A DNA stretch of 64,000 bases from Alphaproteobacteria bacterium (GTDB lineage: Bacteria > Pseudomonadota > Alphaproteobacteria > Rhizobiales > BM303): the NCBI GenBank assembly GCA_024275895.1, contig JAJRYE010000106.1, positions 18,815 to 82,814 on the forward strand, read 5' to 3'. The position numbers and the translations under genes are program-made. The notes under the pieces were generated by a model. That model worked only from the letters and a program-made list of their open reading frames with translations. It made no database searches and was not told where the DNA came from. Shown piece after piece: positions 1-8,975 of this stretch; within the stretch, counting starts at the first letter, position 1, and the number at the start of each line of letters is the position of its first letter.

Positions 1-1
1 T

Positions 2-1642
2 GCTATCAAGCGCCTGATCGGCCGCCCTTTCGATGATCCCACCACAAAAAAAGACATTGAGATGGTGCCCTACAAGATTATCAAGGCGGATAACGGCGAT
101 GCCTGGGTGGAAAGCCGTGGCGAGAAATATTCACCCTCGCAGATTTCGGCCTTTATCCTGCAAAAGATGAAAGAAACGGCGGAAGATTTCCTCGGTGGCA
201 AGGTCTCCCAGGCGGTGATTACGGTTCCGGCCTATTTCAACGACGCCCAGCGCCAGGCCACCAAGGATGCCGGCAAGATCGCCGGGCTGGAAGTGCTGCG
301 CATTATCAATGAGCCGACAGCGGCGGCTCTGGCCTACGGTCTTGATAAGAAGGACGGCCAGACGATTGCCGTGTTTGACCTTGGCGGCGGCACATTCGAC
401 ATTTCGGTTCTTGAAATCGGCGACGGGGTCTTTGAGGTCAAATCCACCAATGGTGACACCTTCCTTGGCGGTGAGGACTTCGATATGCGGCTGGTGGAAT
501 ATCTGGCCGACGAGTTCAAGAAGGATCAGGGCATTGATCTGCGCAATGACCGCATGGCGCTGCAACGCCTCAAGGAGGCGGCGGAAAAAGCCAAGATCGA
601 GCTGTCCTCTTCAGCCCAGACCGAGATCAACCTGCCCTTTATCACGGCGGACCAGTCCGGCCCGAAGCATCTGACCCTGAAGCTGACCCGCGCCAAGCTG
701 GAGCAGCTGGTCTCGGATCTGATCGAACGGACCATCGACCCGTGCAAAAAGGCGCTGAAGGACGCGGGTCTGAACGCCAGCGAGATCGACGAGGTCGTTC
801 TGGTGGGCGGCATGACCCGGATGCCGAAAATCCGCGAAGTGGTAAAAAACTTCTTTGGCAAAGAGCCCAATATGAGCGTCAACCCGGATGAGGTCGTTGC
901 CATGGGCGCGGCGATTCAGGCCGGTGTGCTGCAAGGCGATGTCAAGGATGTTCTGCTGCTCGATGTCACCCCACTTTCGCTGGGTATCGAGACTTTGGGC
1001 GGCGTCTTTACGCGGCTGATTGACCGCAACACCACTATTCCGACCAAGAAATCGCAGGTGTTTTCGACCGCCGAGGACAATCAGAGCGCGGTAACCATCC
1101 GGGTGTTCCAGGGTGAGCGCGAGATGGCGACGGACAACAAGATGCTGGGCCAGTTCGATCTGGTCGGCATTCCGCCCGCGCCGCGCGGCATCCCCCAGAT
1201 CGAGGTGACGTTTGACATTGACGCCAACGGCATTGTCAATGTCTCCGCCAAGGACAAGGCGACGGGCAAGGAGCAGTCGATTCGCATTCAGGCCAGCGGC
1301 GGGCTGTCCGATGCCGATATTGACAAAATGGTCAATGATGCCGAGGCGCATGCCGAGGAAGACAAGAAGCGTCGCGAGAGCGTTGAGGTTCGCAATCATG
1401 CCGAAGCTCTGGTCCACTCCACCGAAAAGACCCTTGGCGAGTTTGGCGACAAGGTGTCCGGGGCCGACAAGAGCACGGTCGAGACCGCCATTGCGGATTT
1501 GAAAACCGCGCTTGAGGGCGAGGATATCGACACCATCAAGGCCAGGGCTGAAGCCCTCTCCCAGGCCTCCATGAAACTTGGCGAAGCCATGTATCAGGCC
1601 CAGGCCGCTGAGGGTGCAGGCGGGCAAGCCGAGGCCGGGTAG
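2..1642 (+). CDS. dnaK: Chaperone DnaK (Hsp70), 5'-partial, ends at an in-frame TAG
   Basis: Hsp70 ATPase chaperone working with DnaJ and GrpE in cytosolic protein folding. The frame is open from base 2 ([13 protein letters not shown]), so roughly the first 70 residues lie outside the window. Visible motifs are the nucleotide-binding-domain phosphate loop [13 protein letters not shown], the linker-proximal [15 protein letters not shown], the substrate-binding beta domain and the alpha-helical lid. The frame stops at a TAG at 1640-1642, after GGQAEAG. Translation of the same frame after the TAG gives the highly conserved DnaK tail, so the stop looks like a nonsense change near the C-terminus. 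The product would keep ATPase, substrate domain and lid, and lose only the flexible acidic tail. dnaJ follows 190 bp downstream. Confidence 0.95.
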   Translation, partial: AIKRLIGRPFDDPTTKKDIEMVPYKIIKADNGDAWVESRGEKYSPSQISAFILQKMKETAEDFLGGKVSQAVITVPAYFNDAQRQATKDAGKIAGLEVLRIINEPTAAALAYGLDKKDGQTIAVFDLGGGTFDISVLEIGDGVFEVKSTNGDTFLGGEDFDMRLVEYLADEFKKDQGIDLRNDRMALQRLKEAAEKAKIELSSSAQTEINLPFITADQSGPKHLTLKLTRAKLEQLVSDLIERTIDPCKKALKDAGLNASEIDEVVLVGGMTRMPKIREVVKNFFGKEPNMSVNPDEVVAMGAAIQAGVLQGDVKDVLLLDVTPLSLGIETLGGVFTRLIDRNTTIPTKKSQVFSTAEDNQSAVTIRVFQGEREMATDNKMLGQFDLVGIPPAPRGIPQIEVTFDIDANGIVNVSAKDKATGKEQSIRIQASGGLSDADIDKMVNDAEAHAEEDKKRRESVEVRNHAEALVHSTEKTLGEFGDKVSGADKSTVETAIADLKTALEGEDIDTIKARAEALSQASMKLGEAMYQAQAAEGAGGQAEAG

Positions 1643-1720
1643 CAGGCTGAATCCTCATCTGACGACGATGTGGTTGACGCTGATTTTGAGGAAGTCAAGG
1701 ACGACAAGAAATCCTCTTAA
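1640..1720 (+). other. dnaK: In-frame TAG followed by untranslated DnaK C-terminal tail
   Basis: After the TAG, the same frame continues for 25 sense codons to a TAA at 1718-1720. It encodes Q-A-E, three Ser, then DDDVVDADFEEVKDDKK and two Ser. DVVDADFEEVKDDK is the hallmark end of bacterial DnaK, so the original gene clearly ran to 1720. A single change from GAG or CAG to TAG would explain the interruption. Read-through would restore the full protein; nothing in the flanking sequence proves read-through. Confidence 0.9.
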
Positions 1721-1756
1721 AAGCCAAGTGCGCCCATGATCAACGATACCCCCCAT

Positions 1757-1790
1757 ATCCCCCATCCGGACCGGATGGGGGATTTCGCTT
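1757..1790 (+). terminator. Hairpin between dnaK and dnaJ
   Basis: A perfect 12-bp inverted repeat (ATCCCCCATCCG, 3-nt loop, complement) spans 1757-1783 and is followed by a moderately T-rich stretch, TTCGCTT. It could be an intrinsic terminator or attenuator that lowers dnaJ expression relative to dnaK. The T-tract is weak, so partial termination or mRNA 3'-end protection is as likely as full termination. Confidence 0.6.
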
Positions 1791-1832
1791 ATCTGTTACG
1801 CCAAGACCACCTGACCCGAGGCATATAAGCCC

Positions 1833-2966
1833 ATGCAAAAACGCTGTTTTTATGAGATATTGAGCGTTTCACGCTCCGCGGACGGCTCGGAAATAAAATC
1901 GGCCTTCCGCCGGCTGGCCAAGGAATGCCACCCCGACCGCAATCATGGCGATGCGGCGGCGGAAGCCAAGTTCAAGGAAATCGGCGAGGCCTACGAGGTT
2001 TTGAAAGACCCGGAAAAACGCGCCGCCTATGATCAGTACGGCCACGCCGCGTTTGAAAATGGCGGCAGCGGTCACGGGGCCGGTTTCGGCAATGATTTTT
2101 CCTCCTCCATGTCGGACATCTTTGACGATCTGTTTGGCGAGTTTGTCGGCGGCGGGCGCCGCGGCACGCGCCATGCCGAGCGCGGCTCGGATTTGCGTTT
2201 TAATCTTGATATCACGCTTGATGACGCCTTTTTCGGAAAGACGGCCAAGATTGAGGTGCCCTCTTCGGTGGCCTGCGAGCCCTGCGGCGGCTCCGGCGCC
2301 AAAGCGGGCACGGCGCCCACCGCCTGCCCTTCCTGCCACGGCCGCGGCAAGGTGCGGGCCTCGCAGGGATTTTTCACCATTGAACGCACCTGCCCTTCCT
2401 GCCACGGTTCGGGCCAGATTATCCAGGAACCATGCGAGAATTGCCATGGTCATGGCCGGGTGATGTCGGAGCGCACATTAAGCGTCAACATTCCCAAAGG
2501 CGTTGAAGACGGCACCCGCATCCGTCTGGCCGGTGAGGGCGAGGCGGGGCTGCGCGGCGGCCCACCGGGTGATCTTTATATTTTCCTCTCCATTGAGCCG
2601 CATGAGTTTTTCCAGCGCGACGGGGCCGATCTGTTCTGTTCAGTACCGCTTGCCATGACAACGGCAGCTCTGGGCGGTGAATTTGAAGCCCCCACCATCG
2701 GCGGCGGCCGCACAAGGGTCAAGGTGCCCGAAGGCACCCAGAACGGAAAACAGTTTCGTTTGAAAGGCAAGGGCATGCCGGTGCTGCGCTCGCGTCAGCT
2801 GGGCGATATGTATATTCAGGTCAGTGTCGAGACCCCGGTCAAGCTCTCGCGGCAGCAAAAAAAGCTCATGCAGGAATTTGAAAGACTGGGATCGGAAAAG
2901 AACAATCCGCAATCCTCCGGTTTCTTCAGCAGGGTCAAGGAGTTCTTTGAGGGCATTGGCGATTGA
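1833..2966 (+). CDS. dnaJ: Chaperone DnaJ (Hsp40, type I)
   Basis: Co-chaperone that delivers substrates to DnaK and stimulates its ATPase. 377 aa, normal for the family. The J-domain is at about residues 4-70, with the HPD motif in [15 protein letters not shown] Gly/Phe-rich segment follows ([16 protein letters not shown]). Four CxxCxGxG-type zinc repeats lie at about 148-215 ([32 protein letters not shown]), then the C-terminal substrate-binding domains. It lies 112 bp after the ancestral dnaK stop, behind a hairpin. The ATG at 1833 directly precedes the conserved J-domain. No damage is visible, unlike its partners dnaK and grpE. Confidence 0.97.
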   Translation: MQKRCFYEILSVSRSADGSEIKSAFRRLAKECHPDRNHGDAAAEAKFKEIGEAYEVLKDPEKRAAYDQYGHAAFENGGSGHGAGFGNDFSSSMSDIFDDLFGEFVGGGRRGTRHAERGSDLRFNLDITLDDAFFGKTAKIEVPSSVACEPCGGSGAKAGTAPTACPSCHGRGKVRASQGFFTIERTCPSCHGSGQIIQEPCENCHGHGRVMSERTLSVNIPKGVEDGTRIRLAGEGEAGLRGGPPGDLYIFLSIEPHEFFQRDGADLFCSVPLAMTTAALGGEFEAPTIGGGRTRVKVPEGTQNGKQFRLKGKGMPVLRSRQLGDMYIQVSVETPVKLSRQQKKLMQEFERLGSEKNNPQSSGFFSRVKEFFEGIGD

Positions 2967-2986
2967 CCGTTGATCAGGGGGGCAAG

Positions 2987-3283
2987 ATGGCCAAGGGATA
3001 CTGGATCGGGCATGTCGATGTTTATGACGAGGATGCCTATTTGAAATATATTGCCGCCAATGCAGCTGCTTTTGCCAAATACGGCGCCCGGTTTCTCATC
3101 CGCGGCGGCGAGTTTGAGTGTGTTGAAGGCAAAACCCGCGCCCGCAACGTTGTGATCGAGTTTGCCTCCCTTGAAGCGGCGCGGGCATGCTATCATTCTC
3201 CCGAATATAAAAACGCTATCGCCTTTCGCGGCGGCGGCGTTGCCGAGGCCGATCTGGTGATTATTGAAGGTTATGAGGGGTAA
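2987..3283 (+). CDS. DUF1330 family protein
   Basis: Small (98 aa) ferredoxin-fold-like protein of the DUF1330 family: MAKGYWIGHVDVYDEDAY at the start, then a central RGGEFECVEG and RNVVIEFASLEAARACYHSPEY, the family hallmark. The molecular function of DUF1330 is not established; members are cytosolic dimeric alpha/beta barrel proteins. I chose the ATG at 2987, preceded by GGGG, over the upstream in-frame GTG at 2963, which would overlap dnaJ. It sits between dnaJ and dapB with short gaps, so co-transcription is likely. Confidence 0.85.
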   Translation: MAKGYWIGHVDVYDEDAYLKYIAANAAAFAKYGARFLIRGGEFECVEGKTRARNVVIEFASLEAARACYHSPEYKNAIAFRGGGVAEADLVIIEGYEG

Positions 3284-3289
3284 AGGCTT

Positions 3290-4099
3290 ATGGGCGATAT
3301 GAAACTGGCCGTTATGGGCGCCAGCGGGCGTATGGGGCGGACCCTCACCCGGCTGGTGCATGAGATGGAGGGCTGCGTTGTTGCTGGCGGCACCGAAGCG
3401 CCGGGCTCGGAATTTATCGGCGCTGATCTGGGCGAGCTGGCCGGGATCGGCAAGCTGGGCATTGCCGTCACCGATGACCCGATCGATCTGTTTGTCAAAA
3501 TTGACGGGGTTCTTGATTTCACATCACCAATGGCTAGCCTTGAATTTGCCGCCCTTTCGGCTCAGGCGCGCATCGTGCATGTCATCGGCACCACCGGTTT
3601 TACACCGGAGCAGGAGGCCGCCCTTGAGCCGGCCTCGCGCCACTGCGTCATCATCAGGGAAGGCAATATGAGCCTCGGGGTCAATCTGCTCACCGCGCTG
3701 ACGAAAAAGGTGGCGGCGGCTCTGGATGATGATTTTGACATTGAAATTCTTGAAATGCACCACAAACATAAAGTCGATGCCCCTTCGGGCACCGCCCTGA
3801 TGCTGGGGCGGGCGGCGGCAGATGGCCGCCATGTCGAGCTTGAGCATCACGGCGTTTTTGCCCGTGAGGGCCAGACCGGGGCACGCCGGCGCGGTGACAT
3901 CGGCTTTGCCGCCCTGCGCGGTGGCTCGGTTGTCGGCGATCACAGCGTGATTTTTGCCGGGGAGGGCGAGATGATCACCTTGTCGCATCAGGCGCTTGAC
4001 CGCGCCATCTTCGCCCGCGGCGCAATAAAAGCGGCGCTCTGGGGACGCGGGAAGGATACCGGCATTTATTCCATGGCGGATGTTCTGGGGCTTTCCTGA
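3290..4099 (+). CDS. dapB: 4-hydroxy-tetrahydrodipicolinate reductase DapB
   Basis: NAD(P)H-dependent reductase of the diaminopimelate/lysine pathway. 269 aa, standard length. The N-terminal Rossmann motif is GASGRMGRT. The catalytic and substrate-binding segment [14 protein letters not shown] is at about residues 157-170, and [13 protein letters not shown] and [12 protein letters not shown] follow as in family members. It starts 6 bp after the DUF1330 stop. An ATG three codons further in (3299) is an alternative start. Cytosolic; feeds meso-DAP to peptidoglycan and lysine synthesis. Confidence 0.97.
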   Translation: MGDMKLAVMGASGRMGRTLTRLVHEMEGCVVAGGTEAPGSEFIGADLGELAGIGKLGIAVTDDPIDLFVKIDGVLDFTSPMASLEFAALSAQARIVHVIGTTGFTPEQEAALEPASRHCVIIREGNMSLGVNLLTALTKKVAAALDDDFDIEILEMHHKHKVDAPSGTALMLGRAAADGRHVELEHHGVFAREGQTGARRRGDIGFAALRGGSVVGDHSVIFAGEGEMITLSHQALDRAIFARGAIKAALWGRGKDTGIYSMADVLGLS

Positions 4100-4182
4100 A
4101 AGGCGCGGAAGAATCGGCTGACAGAAGAATTTGAACGCGCTAGAAGATGCGTATGATTGCAAGATAGCAGGAACGGTTGCAT

Positions 4183-4812
4183 ATGAGTCATATATTGACC
4201 CTTGTCCGCCACGGACAAAGCGAATGGAACGCCAAAAACCTCTTTACCGGCTGGAAAGACGTTGATCTGACGGAAAAAGGGGTGGAAGAGGCGCGCCAGG
4301 CCGGACGGCTTTTAAAGGCACAGGGCATCAAATATGATATCGCCTATACCAGTGCGCTGATCCGGGCGCAAAGAACCCTTGATCTGATGCTGAAGGAAAT
4401 CGGCCAGCCGGATCTGGAGATTATCCGCGATCAGGCCCTGAACGAGCGCGATTACGGCGATCTTATCGGTATGAACAAGGATGATGCGCGCAAGGAATTC
4501 GGCGAGGAGCAGGTCCATATCTGGCGCCGTTCCTATGACACCCCGCCGCCGGGCGGCGAGAGCCTGAAGATGACCGCCGCGCGGGTTTTACCCTATTTTG
4601 AAAAACATATTCTGCCACGGGTGAGTGCGGGCGAAAATGTGCTGGTTTCAGCCCATGGCAACTCCCTGCGCGCCGTGGTGATGGAACTGGACGCGCTTAC
4701 ACCCGAGCAGACCCTGCAGCTTAATCTGGCAACCGGCGTGCCGATCATCTACACCATCGGGGAAGACGGCAGGCCAACCGCGAAAAAGACACTCGAGCTT
4801 TCAGCGGCTTAA
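4183..4812 (+). CDS. gpmA: 2,3-bisphosphoglycerate-dependent phosphoglycerate mutase
   Basis: Glycolytic interconversion of 3- and 2-phosphoglycerate via a phosphohistidine. 209 aa from the ATG at 4183 ([16 protein letters not shown]). The RHG motif holds the catalytic His, and [15 protein letters not shown] and a late [11 protein letters not shown] supply the second active-site His and phosphate contacts. This is the short alphaproteobacterial form. An in-frame TTG at 4177 is less likely than the ATG. The 3' end overlaps that of convergent pyrE by 12 bp (4801-4812). Confidence 0.95.
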   Translation: MSHILTLVRHGQSEWNAKNLFTGWKDVDLTEKGVEEARQAGRLLKAQGIKYDIAYTSALIRAQRTLDLMLKEIGQPDLEIIRDQALNERDYGDLIGMNKDDARKEFGEEQVHIWRRSYDTPPPGGESLKMTAARVLPYFEKHILPRVSAGENVLVSAHGNSLRAVVMELDALTPEQTLQLNLATGVPIIYTIGEDGRPTAKKTLELSAA

Positions 4813-5364
4813 AAACTCTTCCGCCTTGAAAAGGGCAAGAAACGGGATATTCGCATCGGCGAAGGTGTCGCTTGCACCTTCTTGGCGGTCCACCAGCGTG
4901 AGGACCAGAACCACCTCGCCGCCTTCTTCACGCACAAGCTCAACCGCCTTTAGGGCCGAGCCGCCGGTTGTCGTGACATCTTCAACTATGCAGATGCGCT
5001 TGCCGGCAAGGCTCTTGCCCTCGGCCAGACCTTCAATCCGCTTTTGCGCCCCGTGGCCCTTCACCTGTTTGCGGACAAAAAAGGCGCGCAGCGGCTGGCC
5101 GCGCCGGAAGCTTTCGGGGGCGGTAAAAGAGACTATGGGAACCGCCCCCATCTCCAGCCCGCCGATCATCTCGGCCCCCTTGTCCTCAAGCGCCTTGCAA
5201 ACCAGTCCGGCCAGCAAGGCGCTTCCTTCCGGGTCCATCATGGTGGGTTTCATGTTGAAATAAAAATCGGATGTCCGTCCCGAAGCGAGGGTGATCTCCA
5301 CCCCCTCGCCAAAGGATTTTTCAGCGATAATCTCTTTCAGACGCTCTGCGGAATCCTGTGTCAT
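4801..5364 (-). CDS. pyrE: Orotate phosphoribosyltransferase
   Basis: Transfers phosphoribose from PRPP to orotate in UMP synthesis. 187 aa. The PRPP-binding motif [14 protein letters not shown] is at about residues 120-133 and the substrate segment [18 protein letters not shown] is near the N-terminus. The flexible catalytic loop is in [16 protein letters not shown]. It follows polA on the minus strand with a 21-bp gap, so it may be transcribed with polA. pyrF, the next enzyme of the pathway, is in the same window at 53.7 kb. Confidence 0.96.
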   Translation of the reverse strand: MTQDSAERLKEIIAEKSFGEGVEITLASGRTSDFYFNMKPTMMDPEGSALLAGLVCKALEDKGAEMIGGLEMGAVPIVSFTAPESFRRGQPLRAFFVRKQVKGHGAQKRIEGLAEGKSLAGKRICIVEDVTTTGGSALKAVELVREEGGEVVLVLTLVDRQEGASDTFADANIPFLALFKAEEFLSR

Positions 5365-5385
5365 GGTGATATGTTCCCTTGAGTA

Positions 5386-8226
5386 TTAATGCGCCTCGTC
5401 CCAATTATCCGCCGCTCTTGCGTCCACCTTGAGCGGCACGGAGAGGGAGAGGACGGGTTGGCAGGCTTTTTCCATGATATCAACGGCGGTTTTGATGGTG
5501 GCTTCAACCTGCCCCTCCGGCGCTTCAAAGATCAGCTCGTCATGCACCTGAAGCAGCATTCTGGCGTTTAAATCCGCCTTTGCCAGCGCCGCTTCCATGC
5601 GGATCATGGCGCGGCGCAGGATATCGGCGGCGGTACCCTGAATGGGGGCATTGATGGCGGCGCGTTCCATGAAGGCGCGCTGCTGCTGGTTTGTGGAATT
5701 GATCTGCGGGTAATGGCAGCGGCGGCCAAAGGCGGTGGAGACATAGCCCTTCGCCCGCGCTTCTTCCTTGGTGGCTTCCATATAATCACGAATACCGGGG
5801 AAGCGCTCGAAATACATTTTGATGTAGTCCGCCGCCTCGCCTCTTGAGATGCCGAGCTGGCGCGCCAGACCAAAAGCGGAAATGCCGTAGATTATGCCGA
5901 AATTGATCGCCTTGGCACGGCGGCGCACCTCAGGCGCCATATTTTCAATCGGCACATTGAACATCTCAGAGGCCGTCATGGCATGAATATCGAGCCCGTC
6001 GGCAAAGGCCTGCTTGAGCGCGTCAATATCTGCAATATGCGCCAGCACGCGCAGCTCGATCTGGCTGTAATCGGCCGAGATCAGCTTGAAGCCTTTTGGC
6101 GCAACAAAAGCGCGGCGGATGCGGCGGCCCTCTGATGTGCGCACCGGAATATTCTGCAAATTGGGCTCGGACGAGGCCAGCCTGCCGGTGGTTGTGGCGG
6201 CCATGGAATAGGAGGTGTGAACCCGCCCGGTCCCGAGGTTGATAAAACCGGGCAGGGCGTCGGTATAGGTGCTTTTGAGCTTGGCGAGACTACGCCAGTC
6301 GAGGATGCGGGCCGCCAGTTCATTGCCTTCCCCGGCCAGATCGTCAAGCACGGCGGCATTGGTGGACCAGGCGCCGGTCTTGGTCTTTTTGCCCCCTTTA
6401 AGATCCATCTTGCCAAACAGGATTTCTCCCAGCTGGGCCGGGGAGGCGATATTAAAACGCTCACCGGCAATTTGATAAATCTCCGCCTCAAGCGCGGCCA
6501 TTTTTTGGGCAAACTCACCCGAAAGGCGCGAAAGTTCCTCCCGGTCAACCTTAATCCCGGCCCGTTCCATGCGAGTCAGAACGGGGACAAGCGGCCGCTC
6601 AAGGGTCTCGTAAACGCTCGTCAGACCCTCCGCCGCCAGACGTGGCTTGAGAACCCGCCACAGACGGCAGGTGACATCGGCGTCTTCAGAGGCGTATTCC
6701 GCCGCCCGGGCGATGGGGACCTTGTCGAAAGTGATCCGGCCTTTTCCCGTTCCCGCCACCTGTTTGAAGGCAATGGGCTCATGGTTCAGATGGCGTCTTG
6801 AGAGCTCATCCATGCCATGGCCGCCGCGCCCCGAATCGAGCGCATAGGAGAGCAGCATGGTATCGTCAATGGGTGCAATCTCAATGCCATAACGCGCCAG
6901 CAGTAAAGCGTCATATTTCAAATTCTGGCCGATTTTCAGTACACTTGGGTCTTCCAGCAGCGGTTTGATCAGGTCAAGCGCGGCATCAAGCGGCATCTGC
7001 TCAAGATCATCGCCGCCCAGATCGAGCCCTTCGGGCCTGTGGCCAAGCGGAATATAGCACGCCTTGCCCGGCGCAAGGCTTAGGGAAACCCCCACCAGAT
7101 CGGCCTGCATGGCGTCCAGAGAGGTGGTTTCGGTATCAATGGCGATGTGGCCCTGCTCGCGTGCCGCGCCGATCCAGCCGGCGAGCGCCTCGCCATCACG
7201 CAGGATTTGATAATTTTCACGGGTAATTTTATTCCGGCGCGCCTCGGCAGCTCGTGTCGCCGCCAGACGGGCCGGACCGGACATTTGCCCGTTTTCATCT
7301 GTTTCGGCCTGCGGGATTTGCGCATCCAGCGCCGCGCTGATGCGGCTGGTCAGGCGGGTAAATTCCATCTTCGAGAGAAATTTGAGCAAATCTACCGCGT
7401 CAGGTTCATGCACCGCAAAATCGCTCAACGGTTCAGGAACCGGAGCCTCGGTTTCAAGGCGCACCAGATCGCGCGACATGCGGGCCTGATCGGCATAATT
7501 GATCAGGTTTTCGCGCCGTTTGGGCTGTTTGATCTCGCCGGCGCGTTCAAGCAGCGTATCAAGATCGCCATATTCGTTGATAAGAAGCGCCGCCGTTTTC
7601 ACTCCGATACCCGGCACCCCCGGCACATTGTCGGAGGCATCGCCGGCCAGCGCTTGCACATCGACAACCTTTTCCGGGCCAACGCCGAAGAAAGCTTCAA
7701 CTTCCGGGGTTCCGATGCGGCGGTTTTTCATCGTATCAAGCATGTTGATGCGGTCCGAGACCAGTTGCATCAGATCCTTGTCCGATGAAACGATTGTAAC
7801 CTTTGCGCCTTGTTCCGCGGCGCGGCGCGCATAGGTGGCGATCAGGTCATCGGCCTCAAAACCGTCCAGCTCGATAGCCGGCACATGAAAAGCGCGCACC
7901 GCATCGCGGATAATGGCGAACTGGGGTACAAGGTCCTCGGGCGGCGGCGGCCGGTTGGCCTTGTATTGCGGGTAGATAGCGTTGCGGAAGGTTTTGCCCC
8001 TGGCATCGAAGATAACCGCAAAATGCGAGGGCTTGTCGCCTTGTCTTGTGTCCTCAAGCAGTTTCCACAACATCTGGCAAAAGCCGTGCACCGCCCCTGT
8101 CGGCGTCCCATCGGAACGGCTCAGGGGTGGCAGGGCATGATAGGCGCGGAAAATATAGCCCGATCCGTCAATCAGATAGAGGTGATCTCCCGGCGCAAGG
8201 GCCCGGGACTGGGGAAGATCGCTCAT
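5386..8226 (-). CDS. polA: DNA polymerase I
   Basis: 946 aa, full length, with three domains. The 5'-3' exonuclease is at about 1-300 (YLIDGSGYIFRAYHAL, VPGIGVKTAALL). The 3'-5' proofreading exonuclease is at about 340-530 with an intact metal-binding DTETTSLDAM, so proofreading is probably active. The polymerase is at about 550-946 (DYSQIELRVLAHI, RRRAKAINFGIIYG, QVHDELIFEAPEG). Roles are Okazaki-fragment maturation and repair. It lies 33 bp after the grpE frame and upstream of pyrE, all on the minus strand. Confidence 0.97.
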   Translation of the reverse strand: MSDLPQSRALAPGDHLYLIDGSGYIFRAYHALPPLSRSDGTPTGAVHGFCQMLWKLLEDTRQGDKPSHFAVIFDARGKTFRNAIYPQYKANRPPPPEDLVPQFAIIRDAVRAFHVPAIELDGFEADDLIATYARRAAEQGAKVTIVSSDKDLMQLVSDRINMLDTMKNRRIGTPEVEAFFGVGPEKVVDVQALAGDASDNVPGVPGIGVKTAALLINEYGDLDTLLERAGEIKQPKRRENLINYADQARMSRDLVRLETEAPVPEPLSDFAVHEPDAVDLLKFLSKMEFTRLTSRISAALDAQIPQAETDENGQMSGPARLAATRAAEARRNKITRENYQILRDGEALAGWIGAAREQGHIAIDTETTSLDAMQADLVGVSLSLAPGKACYIPLGHRPEGLDLGGDDLEQMPLDAALDLIKPLLEDPSVLKIGQNLKYDALLLARYGIEIAPIDDTMLLSYALDSGRGGHGMDELSRRHLNHEPIAFKQVAGTGKGRITFDKVPIARAAEYASEDADVTCRLWRVLKPRLAAEGLTSVYETLERPLVPVLTRMERAGIKVDREELSRLSGEFAQKMAALEAEIYQIAGERFNIASPAQLGEILFGKMDLKGGKKTKTGAWSTNAAVLDDLAGEGNELAARILDWRSLAKLKSTYTDALPGFINLGTGRVHTSYSMAATTTGRLASSEPNLQNIPVRTSEGRRIRRAFVAPKGFKLISADYSQIELRVLAHIADIDALKQAFADGLDIHAMTASEMFNVPIENMAPEVRRRAKAINFGIIYGISAFGLARQLGISRGEAADYIKMYFERFPGIRDYMEATKEEARAKGYVSTAFGRRCHYPQINSTNQQQRAFMERAAINAPIQGTAADILRRAMIRMEAALAKADLNARMLLQVHDELIFEAPEGQVEATIKTAVDIMEKACQPVLSLSVPLKVDARAADNWDEAH

Positions 8227-8259
8227 ATCCGTGCCGGCATTTTTCAGGTCCTTGATTTA

Positions 8260-8559
8260 TCAGGCACTTTTATCAACATTGCCGCCAGGCGGCGTTTCGG
8301 GCTGCGCCGGGGCGGCGTTTTCAGCTTCGGACTCAGGCGCGGGCCTTGCGGTCTTGGGACCGCCCTTGGCCACACCCACCATGGCGGGGCGCAGCACCCT
8401 CTCGTCAATCATATAGCCCGGTTGCACCACCTGCGCCACCGTGCCATTGGGAACATCGTGATTTTGCACCTCGAACATCGCCTGATGCAGATTGGGGTCA
8501 AAGCGCTCATTCAAGGGCTCAATCTTCCTGATATTGTGACGTTCAAAAATATTGAGCAT
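8260..8559 (-). CDS. grpE: GrpE C-terminal fragment (downstream of in-frame TAG)
   Basis: Same reading frame as the upstream GrpE fragment. It begins after the TAG with R-E and then an ATG ([18 protein letters not shown]). It encodes the GrpE beta domain with [12 protein letters not shown] and [23 protein letters not shown], the part that contacts the DnaK nucleotide-binding domain, then an Ala/Pro-rich tail. The ATG at 8559 lies only 6 nt past the stop, so termination-reinitiation could make a separate peptide. Without reinitiation or read-through this segment is not made. Confidence 0.7.
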   Translation of the reverse strand: MLNIFERHNIRKIEPLNERFDPNLHQAMFEVQNHDVPNGTVAQVVQPGYMIDERVLRPAMVGVAKGGPKTARPAPESEAENAAPAQPETPPGGNVDKSA

Positions 8560-8565
8560 TTCACG

Positions 8566-8913
8566 CTAGGTCATCTCGACACCCTCGATCAGATTGCGCA
8601 TTGCCTCGCTGGCGCTCTGCTTGATTTCGGGTGTGATTGCCTGAAGCGCCCGGTTCATATTGTCACCGACATTGAGCATCTCGCGGGCAAAATTGCTGAT
8701 GGCGTATTTGCTGGCGTCGCGCCGCTCACGTTCGGAGCGTTTGCGCAAATTTTCCATCTCTGCCACAGAGCGCAGCAAGCGGTCCTTCAGCGCGGCATTG
8801 TCCTCGCGCAGCCGGGTAAGCTCGTCATCGGGAAAGCGCAGCTCGTCCGGGATATCCATCCCCTCGGGAGCAGCGCCCCCGGAATCCTGATTTTCAGTTT
8901 TCTTGTCGCTCAT
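8566..8913 (-). CDS. grpE: Nucleotide exchange factor GrpE, N-terminal fragment, truncated by TAG
   Basis: Exchange factor that releases ADP from DnaK. This fragment (115 aa) has an acidic N-terminus and the long dimerising helix (NAALKDRLLRSVAEMENLRKRSERER, seen in two pieces), then ASKYAISNFAREML and ending NLIEGVEMT. The stop (TAG, 8566-8568) falls in the conserved junction VEMT[11 protein letters not shown], where most homologues have Glu, Gln or Leu. Joining both fragments across one codon gives a normal GrpE of about 217 aa. It lies 62 bp downstream of hrcA, the usual heat-shock pairing. A GAG-to-TAG or CAG-to-TAG change is the simplest cause. Confidence 0.85.
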   Translation of the reverse strand: MSDKKTENQDSGGAAPEGMDIPDELRFPDDELTRLREDNAALKDRLLRSVAEMENLRKRSERERRDASKYAISNFAREMLNVGDNMNRALQAITPEIKQSASEAMRNLIEGVEMT

Positions 8914-8975
8914 TCGCGAACCTCGTTTTCAGTAATGATTTTCAGTTCCCGATATCTGGTCAAACGCATAAAAAA

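Noticed and set aside
1640-8568. Reassignment of TAG to an amino acid in this genome
   Set aside because: pyc (15533-15535) and cimA (35671-35673) end with TAG exactly at their conserved C-termini, and a TAA is also affected in the transglycosylase, so a code change does not explain the pattern.
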